Source: Deltaproteobacteria bacterium HGW-Deltaproteobacteria-13 (lineage in GTDB: Bacteria; Desulfobacterota; Syntrophia; Syntrophales; Smithellaceae). From it: a stretch of DNA of 64,000 nucleotides. How positions within the stretch are numbered: the first letter of the stretch is position 1; every line of letters starts with the position of its first letter. The translations under genes and the position numbers were made by a program. Below are positions 9,067 through 18,161 of the stretch, in pieces. The DNA lies in contig PHBJ01000005.1 of NCBI GenBank assembly GCA_002840555.1, positions 95,634-159,633 of the forward strand. Reading direction: 5' to 3'. The notes beneath the pieces were generated by a model, which did not search any database, was not told where the DNA came from, and was given only the letters and a program-made list of their open reading frames with translations.

Positions 9067-9420
9067 TTATTCTTTGTCAACTTCTTGAGATTTTGCTTGA
9101 TCAGAGGTGATAAACTGAGAGCGGCGTTGATGGAGAAATGAATTGATGTCTTCCTCCAGTTTGTCAAAGGCGTCAAGATACCTTCTTGCATCTTTTGTGA
9201 GATGCATTTTTTTATCGTCGCCAACTTCGACGATTTTCTGTCCCAGGCGTTTTTCCGTAATCCTGATCATGCCCCAGGCCGCCCGGTATGACATTTTTAA
9301 TTTTTTAGCGGCACCGTAAAGTCCGTGGCATTCATCAATGGTTTTTAAAAGCAGATCTCTTCCTTCACCGAAAATAACGTGACCGTCTTTTTCCACCCAG
9401 ACTTTAAACTTGATCTCCAT
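9067..9420 (-). CDS. ModE-type winged-helix regulator without molybdate-binding domain
   Basis: 117 residues: the LysR-like HTH typical of ModE N-terminal domains (IDECHGLYGAAKKLKMSYRAAWGMI) with no C-terminal molybdate-binding (MOP) domain. Stand-alone ModE-N proteins often regulate molybdenum-related genes. Its position directly upstream of, and co-oriented with, the molybdoenzyme operon suggests that operon as target, but a terminator lies between them. The charged C-terminus looks like a short coiled coil. Direct molybdate sensing is unlikely because the binding domain is absent. Confidence 0.87.
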   Translation of the reverse strand: MEIKFKVWVEKDGHVIFGEGRDLLLKTIDECHGLYGAAKKLKMSYRAAWGMIRITEKRLGQKIVEVGDDKKMHLTKDARRYLDAFDKLEEDINSFLHQRRSQFITSDQAKSQEVDKE

Positions 9421-9640
9421 AATCTACCCTTTCAATATTCTCAGAAATTAAGCCCGTGCCGATGATTCAGATGAAGGATGAGTTCAGATCAACGATTAAA
9501 TGGCATAGATGAGAGCAAAACGGAGGACGAATTCAACATACTATTTTTGTTATTATTCAGTTTATTATAATTGAAATCAAGTCTTTTTTGATATAAAAAT
9601 TTTAAAATATTCAGGAGTGTCTGCATGAAACGGTTAGATT

Positions 9641-10462
9641 TCAGGTTATCCGGTCCGGTCTTTTACCGGAAAGGATGCTGTCGATTGTGTTCTGCTTGGA
9701 GTAATGACCTCCCGTGATCAGATTCCAAGAGTCTTCACTTCCCAAAATTTCCTGCCGGACGCGTTTCGGCGATAATCCTTTATCCCGCAGTTTCAGCACA
9801 TCATCTCGCAACTGTTCCATTTTGGAAATTTTTTTCAGCAAAGCCTCCTTGCCATTCTTTACCGCACCTTTAAGGTTACAGAATACAGTCTCGATTTCAA
9901 ATTGAGATAGTTTTTTCAACGTATCCAGAATCTGCGAATAATTTTCATCTTTCCTGAGATATATAAAAGTTGTCCCGCAAAAAAGGTCTCCGGTGAAAAG
10001 CCATTTTTTATCCGGTTCATACAAACAGATATGATCGTCGGTATGTCCCGGCGAATTGATGACTTCAAAATGATGACTACCGGCGTCAATACCGGAGGCG
10101 ATGGCCGTCCCTTTTGACTTCTTTGGCCAGTCCCAGACAACCCTCTGATAGAAACGCAAATCATTCAGACGCGGATTCTCCAGATAGGGCAAAGCGGACG
10201 AATGGGCGTATATCGGAATTTTGAACAGTTCTTGAATATCCCCGTTGTTGCCGATGTGATCCTCATGATGATGGGTGTTGACAATTTTTGTTATTTTCCT
10301 GCCCGTCAACGCTGACAGAAACTCTTTGCCTGCGCGATTGGTGCCGGTATCAATTAACGTATCGCCGACTAAAAAAGCGTAAACAGGATACAAAAGAAAT
10401 CCCAGAGGCGAGCGCCCCATGTAAAAAAGAGTCACGGACTCATGATCTCTTATATCCAGCAT
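9641..10462 (-). CDS. Metallo-beta-lactamase-fold hydrolase
   Basis: A 273-residue cytoplasmic protein with the metal-binding motif THHHEDHIGN, the SPGHTDDH segment and the TGDLF aspartate of the MBL fold. This places it with glyoxalase II/quinolinase-like hydrolases; the substrate cannot be told. A GGGGGA ribosome site precedes the ATG. It follows the usher gene by 74 bases on the same strand, so it may be transcribed with the pilus operon, but there is no functional reason to link them. Confidence 0.85.
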   Translation of the reverse strand: MLDIRDHESVTLFYMGRSPLGFLLYPVYAFLVGDTLIDTGTNRAGKEFLSALTGRKITKIVNTHHHEDHIGNNGDIQELFKIPIYAHSSALPYLENPRLNDLRFYQRVVWDWPKKSKGTAIASGIDAGSHHFEVINSPGHTDDHICLYEPDKKWLFTGDLFCGTTFIYLRKDENYSQILDTLKKLSQFEIETVFCNLKGAVKNGKEALLKKISKMEQLRDDVLKLRDKGLSPKRVRQEILGSEDSWNLITGGHYSKQNTIDSILSGKRPDRIT

Positions 10463-10536
10463 AACTTAATCCCCCGTTTTAACCACCGGAAAACTTTTTG
10501 TGGAACGTCAGCATAATTTAACTCAACGTTACCATA

Positions 10537-13500
10537 TTATTTTATCTGAAGGCCTTCAAGGACAACCTCAATTCTGTTGTTTTTCTTTCGTCCTTCCTTT
10601 GTCTTATTGCTGGCGACCGGTTGATTAGGGCCATATCCTAAAGCATTGATACGGGAAGCGTTAATCCCAAATTTCTTTACAAGGTATCGCTTTACACTAT
10701 CAGCGCGGTTTTGAGATAATATCATGTTGAAACCTTCTTTGCCGGCATTGTCAGTGTGCCCTATTATTTCAATGCTGATTTCAGGATGTGCTTTCATGAA
10801 ATCGGCTAATTTCCTGACGCTTTCATGATATTTCTTATTGATAACTATCTTCGTGTTATTGAATTGAACATTAAGTATAATAGAGACTTTCTCCGGCTTT
10901 TTTTCAACAACGGCGGGCATAATATTTTTTGTCGCCGGCAATGGCTCCGGGATAACCGGCAACTGGGCTGCCGCCTCGTCTTCTTCATAATGTAACTTGC
11001 CTTTCAGTAACGAAGACGCCAAAACAGGTGATGATGCCGGTACAATATTCTTTGGAGCAGACAACGGCGTCTTGGCAGACGAAGCATCTTTGGCCGTTGT
11101 TGCTGTTACCGGGACAAACGACGGGGATGTCTGTGAAGCATTGCACTGAATTTCTCCGATATCCGTAATAGCTTCTTTTGTTTCCGGAAAGGTTACATCA
11201 AATTCGCATTTGCCGTCTTCATATTCCACTTTAGCCTTGTATGTTCCCGGCGGAATGGCATTGCCGCCGGATTTTATTTTCCGGGCAATCGCTTGACAGC
11301 TCATTTGATCTGCCGCGGTTTCCGTGCTCTGATCTGTGGGCAGGCTGTTTTCCATGTAAAATTCCCCGCCTTTTCCCGTGGGAAAGGGTAAATTCTTTTC
11401 ACCGACTTTAACGGATATTTCGACAAATTCCAGCGGTGTTTTCTTGCCTTCTTTTTGCGCGACCAGTGTCCCCGTAAGCGCGCGCATCTCCTGCGCATCG
11501 AAGTAAACACAGGAACCGCTCCATAACGAGGGAGAAATTGTCTTATTAACGTCGGATATCGTGTAATCAATCGGAATATTTTTCGTATCAAGCGTGATCT
11601 TGTTTTGTCCATAGGATGAAAGGGTCGGCACAACCATTGAGCCGAAATAACCGGTCTTGCCGATTTCCTGGCCGTTGTTGAGCACTGCTGCGCCGGGAAC
11701 TTCTTTATTGAGCACCACGATGCCAAAACTGTCGCTGACCGGCCTTGATAATCCGAAAAATCCACCCGCATATACGAGCGAACCGGCGGCGGATAAATTA
11801 TACAATTCGGATGTTTTCCCCGAAGAGATCCCTTGTATGATAGCATCAATGGAATAAATGCCGTATTTGGCGTTATACTGCACATAAGGATTTAAGGATG
11901 TTGCCGTACTGGAAGCCGTCTCTGTACGATTCATGGAAGCGCGATAACCGATACCTTCCCCGACAGGGGTGTCTTTCTGCAATTGCAGAGTTTCCGTATT
12001 CACGTCACCACTGCCGGCGCTTGCCTGTGCCGAACCGCGAACACCCTTGCCAATATCGAAATTAAGACCGACAAAACAACTATACGTTGTATCATCAATG
12101 CGGGTGGCCGAAGCGGTTGTAAAGAGACTTACGGATTTATAGAGCGTTCGGGAGTAGTTGAGAGAAAGTACACGCGTATCAATACCCTTGAATGTTGCTG
12201 TTTCCGCATAATTAACGGAAAAGCTTCCCAGAGGATCCAGCAAAAAACCCATTCCGAAATTCATTTCCAGCTGGTTGCCGTCCGCCGTTTGCGCTTTAGC
12301 GGCAGCAGTAGAGTAGTCACGGGTAAATCCGCGCAGAAGCAGATTTGTATTGAAACTGCCGCTTTGAAAAGAATGCTGTAAAGATAAAGCACCGCCCAAA
12401 TCGTTGCCGCTTGCGGAACTCCCGGCAAGAAAAAGCGTGAATTGGCCGATACGGGGAACTGCGACGGCTGCGGACACTCCACCGTTATAAGTGCCGTCGG
12501 AACCTTCCACCCTGGCTCCGATGTTAAGGGAATTCGTCACGCCGTAACGGTGGAACGCGGAAAAGGCGGTTTTACCGTATTGATCGCTTTCCACACCGTA
12601 ATTTTCCCGCAGGAATCCGGCATTATAGCTGTATTCATGCAAACCTTGCCGCAGCATCTGCGAGCTGAAATACGCCAGATAGGAAATCTTCTGCACATTT
12701 CCGAACGGGTCCTTGAGCAAAACCTCAACGTTGTGAGAGCCGGTGTAGGAATAAAGATTTTTCAAATCGAACGACCCGGGTGTAATGGTTTGTTTACCTA
12801 TCAATACGCCATCCAGATAGATTTCCGCCTGAGTGGGAAAAATGACGGAACCCTTGAGATCCATGACCGGCTGGGTGATGAAATAGGGATCTATTCTGTA
12901 AACCTTGGAAAAACCTATTCCACCCAGATTTACAGTGCTTCCCAGATTTCCGGAATTTGCGTACTGGTCGCCCACCACAAGCCATTGGAGATCTCCCCGA
13001 CGTTCGTACGTGGCGCTGCTCTGAAGACGCACGAAATTATCACTGGTTTCCGTTTTGGTGTACAGCGAGTCGGATGTAAAAAAAACATCTCCGGCTCTCA
13101 GGCCCAGTTTGTTCGTAATGGCAAAAGATTGAAATCCGTCGGTGTTCGTATAGGAATAAGCCAGTCCATAATTAAGAAAGGCGCTTGTTTCCCGCGGGAA
13201 GTAGATGTTTTTAGCCGCAGCCTGAAGTGCAAAAAGATCGGTGGCGGTCCTCCCCGATTCCGTTGTTTTACCGATTACCGCAACAGTGAGTTTCTTTTCA
13301 TCGAAAGTATATGTAACATCAAGCAGAGCGCTCAGGGGAACGTATTGTTCGTCTCCCCGGAGAATGACAACCTTATTCTCGGCATATTGCAACTTCAGGG
13401 TTTTGACATCTTCTATGCGTATGAATAAATTCTGCTCGTTGTCCAATTCGGCGAAAAAATCACCTTTCGGCTCCGTGTTAACAATGAAATTTACAACTAT

Positions 13501-13701
13501 TTGCGTTGTGTCTTTTGCAGATGCGGGAATCGTTGAGCCGTTTGAGGGCTTGCTTTTAACCGGCAAGGATACAGTAGGAACCGTAATCGGCTCAGCGGCT
13601 TTTTCTTCAGCTGAAAATGCGACGGAGGTTAAAAAGGAACCCAACAGGATTACAACGGGAATAAAAAATAATGTCTTTTTGTACGATGGGATCAAAGACA
13701 T
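10537..13701 (-). CDS. Chaperone-usher pathway outer-membrane usher with C-terminal OmpA domain
   Basis: About 1054 residues from the preferred start MSLIPSYKK, which gives a clean signal peptide ending SVAFSAEE; an in-frame ATG at 13806 would add 35 residues and overlap the chaperone stop. The bulk is an archaic (Csu-type) FimD usher: N-terminal periplasmic domain, then a long beta-barrel with the plug region (AEIYLDGVLIG, TGSHNVEVLLKDPFG). After a Pro/Ala/Thr-rich linker, the last 115 or so residues are an OmpA-like peptidoglycan-binding domain (IEIIGHTDNAG, NMILSQNRADSV, KKNNRIEVVL). Such a fusion is unusual for ushers and would tie the pilus assembly pore to the cell wall. Confidence 0.9.
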   Translation of the reverse strand: MSLIPSYKKTLFFIPVVILLGSFLTSVAFSAEEKAAEPITVPTVSLPVKSKPSNGSTIPASAKDTTQIVVNFIVNTEPKGDFFAELDNEQNLFIRIEDVKTLKLQYAENKVVILRGDEQYVPLSALLDVTYTFDEKKLTVAVIGKTTESGRTATDLFALQAAAKNIYFPRETSAFLNYGLAYSYTNTDGFQSFAITNKLGLRAGDVFFTSDSLYTKTETSDNFVRLQSSATYERRGDLQWLVVGDQYANSGNLGSTVNLGGIGFSKVYRIDPYFITQPVMDLKGSVIFPTQAEIYLDGVLIGKQTITPGSFDLKNLYSYTGSHNVEVLLKDPFGNVQKISYLAYFSSQMLRQGLHEYSYNAGFLRENYGVESDQYGKTAFSAFHRYGVTNSLNIGARVEGSDGTYNGGVSAAVAVPRIGQFTLFLAGSSASGNDLGGALSLQHSFQSGSFNTNLLLRGFTRDYSTAAAKAQTADGNQLEMNFGMGFLLDPLGSFSVNYAETATFKGIDTRVLSLNYSRTLYKSVSLFTTASATRIDDTTYSCFVGLNFDIGKGVRGSAQASAGSGDVNTETLQLQKDTPVGEGIGYRASMNRTETASSTATSLNPYVQYNAKYGIYSIDAIIQGISSGKTSELYNLSAAGSLVYAGGFFGLSRPVSDSFGIVVLNKEVPGAAVLNNGQEIGKTGYFGSMVVPTLSSYGQNKITLDTKNIPIDYTISDVNKTISPSLWSGSCVYFDAQEMRALTGTLVAQKEGKKTPLEFVEISVKVGEKNLPFPTGKGGEFYMENSLPTDQSTETAADQMSCQAIARKIKSGGNAIPPGTYKAKVEYEDGKCEFDVTFPETKEAITDIGEIQCNASQTSPSFVPVTATTAKDASSAKTPLSAPKNIVPASSPVLASSLLKGKLHYEEDEAAAQLPVIPEPLPATKNIMPAVVEKKPEKVSIILNVQFNNTKIVINKKYHESVRKLADFMKAHPEISIEIIGHTDNAGKEGFNMILSQNRADSVKRYLVKKFGINASRINALGYGPNQPVASNKTKEGRKKNNRIEVVLEGLQIK

Positions 13702-13777
13702 TTTGCCATAATTAATTTTCCCGTTATTATGTTTTTTGCGTATCTCCCTGAATAATTTTTCAACTTTTCGCCAAAGA

Positions 13778-14584
13778 TTATTGTACGCACATATTCTTTT
13801 GAACATTCATTGTACCGTTGACATTGCCGGTTTCCGTTTGAGCGCTTACATCGATCGTCGTCAGCTTTCCGCAGACATCTTGCGGGACGTCTCCTTCATA
13901 AGCAAGGGACAAACCGCTTAAGATATACCAGCCGGCAACTTCCTTGGCGTACAACTCTTTCCCATCGGCAGTTTTTCCGCTGAATTTCACAGCGCGCAAT
14001 TTAACATGAACATTTCCCTTATTCTTGACAATGGTCTTTACTGCGCCCTTGGACATTTCGATCTTGTCAATAACATAATTCTCCTGCGGCTTCAAAGGTT
14101 TGACAAAAATCGGCATTGCGAACCGAAAGGCTATCGTGACGCCGGCCTTTACCTTTCCTTCGATCTTCACATCCGGTGCTTTTTTCGGTGAGGGAATCTC
14201 TTCCACGAAAAGGCGATAAGTCTTTTCCCTGACGGAGGGCGGCGTCCTGATTCCGATTCTGACAGCCCGCTGTTCGTTAGCCTCCACGGTCATGACATTG
14301 GGGAAAAACACAATCTCTTTCGTATCCGCATATACGTCCTTGCCTTTTTCGTCCTGGTTCCACTCTTTAACCGATATTTGAAAATTGATTTTTTCTTTAC
14401 TATTGTTGATCACGGAGAATACGCCGCTTTTTACATTGCCGCCCAGATCCATCGTCGTCGGCTGCACCTGAAAGTCCGCCGCCCAGGCCGGAGAAATCAG
14501 AATGGCCGCAAAAAATAAACCGGCCGTTAATCCTGCGTATTTTTTGACTGACGCCTCAAATCCTTTAAAGAAAATTTTCCTCAT
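13778..14584 (-). CDS. Periplasmic pilus chaperone (PapD-like)
   Basis: 268 residues with a signal peptide ending AWAADF. It has two immunoglobulin-like domains: the first contains the VFSVINNS, INFQISVKEW and NEQRAVRIGI strands, the second begins near FAMPIFVKP. It would donate a strand to pilin subunits and deliver them to the usher. The start at 14584 has a CGGAG ribosome site; an ATG 48 bases upstream is less likely. It sits between the two-domain tip-like subunit and the usher, the usual order for Csu-type operons. Confidence 0.92.
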   Translation of the reverse strand: MRKIFFKGFEASVKKYAGLTAGLFFAAILISPAWAADFQVQPTTMDLGGNVKSGVFSVINNSKEKINFQISVKEWNQDEKGKDVYADTKEIVFFPNVMTVEANEQRAVRIGIRTPPSVREKTYRLFVEEIPSPKKAPDVKIEGKVKAGVTIAFRFAMPIFVKPLKPQENYVIDKIEMSKGAVKTIVKNKGNVHVKLRAVKFSGKTADGKELYAKEVAGWYILSGLSLAYEGDVPQDVCGKLTTIDVSAQTETGNVNGTMNVQKNMCVQ

Positions 14585-14764
14585 GCCACGTCTCCGTCTT
14601 TTGATTGAGATTTTTCTCCAGCATTTAAACAACTAAACAACTTTATTTAAAACTCAGAATAACAGATTATGAATAATGCTTTTTCAGTATACTTGCCAGT
14701 CAACGCCTTGTCAAGGACTCCTCTTCCATTATTTTTTACGAATTACGGTAACGGCCTGTCCTGT

Positions 14765-15646
14765 TTAATAAGTTATCGTGACGGTAATGGTATCGGTATG
14801 GGCGCCGGCCTGCGCATCCTGATACGCCGCCTGGGCAATTGTTAATCCGACAGGAATCGATGTTGCGGTAGAAAATCCGCTACCGGTTATGGAATTTGAT
14901 GATCCACAGGTTGTCACCGTGTAGGCAATCGGATCGGTCGCACCGTCATTGCCGATACTCAGATTGCCATGTAAAGCCGAACAGGAAACTGCATGCGTTG
15001 AATTTTTTGTGCACTTTATTGAAGGCGAAGTGTTGCCCGAATCGGTCGTTGTCGGCGTAAGCGCTCCCGAACCAGACGGATCGATATTGAAAGACATCGT
15101 TCCGCTTGCTGTTGAACCACATGTGTTTATAATAGTTGCTTTAACATCCGAAGCAACTGCCAGGATCGGATAAATTGCACCGCCGTCGCCAGTAATAGTA
15201 AATGTGACTACAGAGCTATTGGTATAATTACCTGCAGGCGCGTCTTGATAATCCGTCTGCTGTATTGTGGAAGTATTCGTCAGCAAGGTTTCTGTGGTGC
15301 CCCTGCATGACGATGATGCGGTGTAGCCTATCGTATAAGCGATTGAGCCTCCAACCGGACCGGTCAATGTCAATGAGGCGGGGGTGTATGAAGCGTTCCA
15401 GGTCCTGTTACCACCACAAGTGAAATACTGATTGGTCGTTATTGTGGCCATTTTATTGCCAGTCGAAGACGGATCAATACTGCCGAAATCCAATACTCCT
15501 CTCGAACAATATCCTCCCCCGGTCCACCAACAAGTATTATCGGAGCAACAATTGATCGCAGCATGAGCCCCTTGCGGTGTGCAAATCAGCGCAACCGATA
15601 ATAAGATTAAAATTATACATCCTGTTTTCAAGCTCATTCGCTTCAT
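14765..15646 (-). CDS. Two-domain spore-coat-U-type pilus protein, probable tip subunit
   Basis: 293 residues with a signal peptide (cleavage near AHAA) and two consecutive SCPU-type beta-sandwich domains (about 30-160 and 165-293). Two-domain architecture before the chaperone and usher genes matches the tip adhesin of Csu-type pili. The N-terminal domain is Cys-rich (CCSDNTC). The C-terminal domain is nearly the same as the small pilin at 16322-16795, sharing CTKNS-HAVSCS, GNDGATDPIAYT and AAYQDAQAGAH, which indicates recent duplication or gene conversion. An AAGGTG ribosome site precedes the ATG. Confidence 0.85.
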   Translation of the reverse strand: MKRMSLKTGCIILILLSVALICTPQGAHAAINCCSDNTCWWTGGGYCSRGVLDFGSIDPSSTGNKMATITTNQYFTCGGNRTWNASYTPASLTLTGPVGGSIAYTIGYTASSSCRGTTETLLTNTSTIQQTDYQDAPAGNYTNSSVVTFTITGDGGAIYPILAVASDVKATIINTCGSTASGTMSFNIDPSGSGALTPTTTDSGNTSPSIKCTKNSTHAVSCSALHGNLSIGNDGATDPIAYTVTTCGSSNSITGSGFSTATSIPVGLTIAQAAYQDAQAGAHTDTITVTITY

Positions 15647-15753
15647 AACTGAACACCTTATGAATTTTATAATAAAAAACGCCGCCTAATGCAATGATCC
15701 TTTTCAGGCAAACAGGCTGCGTTTCAATAATCGGGACACCGGTTATCCTTTCT

Positions 15754-16287
15754 CTAATAGGAGAGAGTCAGCGTCACCGTATCCGAATAGTCGGCATGAG
15801 CAAAGGCCGTCTGCGCGTTGGCCTGCAAAACCTTTATACTGATGCCGAGGGCTTTCGATGTGTTGTATCCAGCCCCGGTAAAATGACCGGCGCCGTCGGT
15901 GTCACCCGCGCACATAAAAACATATTCGACCATGTCTGCAGGCCAGCTGGCGGATTTAAGAACCATGCCGCTTACGCCGCCCGAAGTGCAGGTCTGGCCC
16001 ACGGCGGTCCCGTTGGCGCTGGATACTTTAACTGTAAAGACCATGCCATTGGAGCATCTGACCAGTTCATCGGCGCTCGGCGCAAAGGTCTGGTCGGTTG
16101 CCGTCTGCGTATCGATCGTAAGCGGATTAGGAAATGCCCCATGCTGGGCTTCCTCGCATGTGCCCAGAACTTGAGCATTCACCACAATGTTCGTGGAAGA
16201 AAGCTCCGCCGATCCTGCCGCTTTTATCTCACCTCCCACGACCGTGACAATGACCATCACGACCGCAGTTAAAAGTATCTTTTTCAT
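15754..16287 (-). CDS. Spore-coat-U-domain pilin subunit
   Basis: 177 residues with a signal peptide (MKKILLTAVV, cleavage near IKAAGSA) and one SCPU domain ending in the YSDTVTLTLSY donor-like strand. It would be exported and polymerised by donor-strand exchange through the chaperone and usher. It is the most divergent of the pilins here, with a longer Cys-containing middle region (CSNGMVF, QTCTSGG, FMCAGDTDG). Probably a minor or adaptor subunit. Confidence 0.85.
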   Translation of the reverse strand: MKKILLTAVVMVIVTVVGGEIKAAGSAELSSTNIVVNAQVLGTCEEAQHGAFPNPLTIDTQTATDQTFAPSADELVRCSNGMVFTVKVSSANGTAVGQTCTSGGVSGMVLKSASWPADMVEYVFMCAGDTDGAGHFTGAGYNTSKALGISIKVLQANAQTAFAHADYSDTVTLTLSY

Positions 16288-16321
16288 AGAAACTTCCCGG
16301 TTTCTTAATCTTAATGAACGA

Positions 16322-16795
16322 CTAATACGTGATCGTTACCGTAATGGTATCGGCATGAGCGCCGGCCTGCGCATCCTGATAGGCCGCCTGGGTAATCGTA
16401 ATTCCCACCGGAATCGACGTTGTCGTCGAAAAACCGCTTCCGGTTAGCGAGCCGGACGCTCCACAGGTCGTTATTGTATAGGCGATCGGATCGGTCGCAC
16501 CGTCATTACCGATGGTCAGTTGATTGCTGTGCGCCGACGAGCAGGAAACGGCATGCGATGAATTCTTCGTGCACTTTATCGACGGCGAAGAATTGCCGGC
16601 ATCAGTTGTTGCCGGCGTGAGCGACCCCGTACCTGACGGATCAATCGCAAAAGCGAGAGTTCCGCTTGTTGTCGACGTGCAGGTGTTGCTTACAGTGCCC
16701 GTCGGAGTTACTGTCGTGCTTCCCGATGCCCATACGGTATTTGCCACAAAAACTAATATCGCCATTACAGCCAACAATGTCATAAATCTTTTCAT
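16322..16795 (-). CDS. Small spore-coat-U-domain pilin subunit
   Basis: 157 residues: signal peptide (MKRFMTLLAVMAIL, cleavage after VWA) and one SCPU domain ending DTITVTITY. Very similar in protein and DNA to the C-terminal domain of the two-domain protein at 14765-15646. Follows the first pilin gene after a G+C-rich hairpin that probably separates the expression levels of major and minor subunits. Confidence 0.87.
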   Translation of the reverse strand: MKRFMTLLAVMAILVFVANTVWASGSTTVTPTGTVSNTCTSTTSGTLAFAIDPSGTGSLTPATTDAGNSSPSIKCTKNSSHAVSCSSAHSNQLTIGNDGATDPIAYTITTCGASGSLTGSGFSTTTSIPVGITITQAAYQDAQAGAHADTITVTITY

Positions 16796-16839
16796 AATTG
16801 CAACCTTAAGTTATTCAGTTGATTGTTTTCATTTATCTC

Positions 16840-16864
16840 CCGGCAGGGGGAACTCCCCTGCCGG
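16840..16864. repeat. Intercistronic hairpin after the first pilin gene
   Basis: Arms CCGGCAGGGG (16840-16849) and CCCCTGCCGG (16855-16864) form a 10-bp G+C stem with a five-base loop. There is no U-run on the transcribed strand, so partial termination or 3'-end protection of the pilin mRNA is more likely than full termination. This is a common device to make a major pilin abundant. Confidence 0.75.
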
Positions 16865-16891
16865 TGATTTTCATTTACTGTATTTTAAAGA

Positions 16892-17389
16892 CTAATATGA
16901 AATTGTCAGTGTAACTGTATCTTGATATGTTCCCGCCTGTGAAGCCTGTGCAGCTGCTGCTGTGACAGACGCTGCGGTCGCTGCAACAAGTTCTGTCGGG
17001 GTAGCACTCCCGAAACCCGCACCTGTAAAACTGGTTGTAAAAGCTAAAGTGTAAGGAATATTGCTATTAGATCCAACTGTATCTTTCAGAGCTCCGGTGA
17101 GTGGGCTTGTTCCAGTTGCCCCACCCACACCGTTTAGACTATCAGCTGTCACTGTGAACGGTGTAGTCCTTGTGCATTGTACCGTGGCTGCAGTACCTGT
17201 AGAGGCCACGGCACTCGTGGTCGAGGGATCAATAGCCAGATCCAACGGACCGCCTGCGATATCGTTACATTTCACGCTGACAGAAGCATTAACTGCTACA
17301 TCTCCTGATTTTGCATCAGCTGCAAACACCCCGCCTACCATTGCAATAACCAAAGCCATTGCCGCCAAAATTACTAAACTTTTTTTCAT
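16892..17389 (-). CDS. Probable major spore-coat-U-type pilin
   Basis: 165 residues from the ATG at 17389, which has a strong AGGAGG site; the upstream in-frame ATG at 17449 lacks one. The signal peptide ends VFAADAKSGD and one SCPU domain ends YQDTVTLTISY. It is first in the pilus operon, closest to the sigma-54-type promoter, and followed by a hairpin, all typical of the major shaft subunit. Rich in Ala, Thr and Ser with only two cysteines, which fits a polymerised pilin. Confidence 0.88.
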   Translation of the reverse strand: MKKSLVILAAMALVIAMVGGVFAADAKSGDVAVNASVSVKCNDIAGGPLDLAIDPSTTSAVASTGTAATVQCTRTTPFTVTADSLNGVGGATGTSPLTGALKDTVGSNSNIPYTLAFTTSFTGAGFGSATPTELVAATAASVTAAAAQASQAGTYQDTVTLTISY

Positions 17390-18161
17390 AACTTCCTCCT
17401 TTTGTCTGTGTAACACTAAACTTTTTTTACGATCATTCAGTTTCAGCACTTTTGTTCGTAAAATTTAATTTGTATAAAATAATAACCTTATTATCTTGTA
17501 CTCTAATCACCAGGTTATTCCAACAATGCCTATTGCAACTAAAGCAAGAGATATGCCATTACTATGCACATTGATAATATTTTCGTTCTTTAGCCCATAT
17601 CCTTCCAATGTGTTTATTTAAGTTAACTTTTTTGTTATCAGTCATAATCTTTTGCGAGAGAACTTTTTCTCGACTAACCGGAAAACTGCAAATGTTGGTG
17701 CCCTATCTACAATTATTGTAGGTAATTTTCGGTCAAATTTTAGAACTTTTAAACTTTCTTTAATTAAATTTACAGCGTCTTTTACTTCAAATAATCACCT
17801 ATGTTTTAAGATGATTAAGATTCATTACTTCTTCTAAATTTTTTTCAAATTAGACTTTTGTCAGAAACGTGCTGAACAGAACGAGAAACAACATACCGAT
17901 TGAAGAGTCGCGCGACTTTATTAAATGAATATTGTCTTGTCAAGTAAATTAAGGAGTCATTTATATTTAGAATGAGTTCTTATCTATAAAATAATTAAGT
18001 GACATAGATAATATGGATGTTTAAAAGAATTAATTTTCAGGTCGATACGGAAGGAATCAACCTAACCTATTGAAAAGAATAGACTTGAAAGAAAAGATTC
18101 GACTGACGGTAGGGGAAACAAAGATGCATCATTACAGGTTTATGCAGTTTTGAATAACTCT
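17390..18161. other. A+T-rich regulatory region upstream of the pilus operon
   Basis: A 772-base, strongly A+T-rich gap with no credible gene. It contains the sigma-54-type promoter (17543-17558) and, further upstream, an inverted repeat CTACAAT-T-ATTGTAG at 17707-17721, about 150 bases before the promoter. That is a suitable distance for an enhancer-binding activator, but the assignment is speculative. No c-di-GMP riboswitch pattern was seen. Confidence 0.45.
17543..17558 (-). promoter_or_regulatory. Sigma-54 (-24/-12) promoter of the pilus operon
   Basis: On the minus strand the sequence TGGCATATCTCTTGCT fits the consensus TGGCAYRNNNNTTGCW at every defined position, with the invariant GG and GC ten bases apart. 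Transcription would begin near 17531, about 140 bases before the major pilin start. Sigma-54 promoters need an NtrC-type activator; one such gene lies at the far right of the window, though no link is shown. Confidence 0.75.

Noticed and set aside
11300-11890. Long alternative frames inside the usher gene
   Set aside because: They lie wholly within a well-supported gene on the same strand and show no domain features.
17450-17890. c-di-GMP riboswitch or small gene upstream of the pilus operon
   Set aside because: Neither the conserved GEMM sequence blocks nor a credible coding frame is present; the A+T-rich open frames look random.
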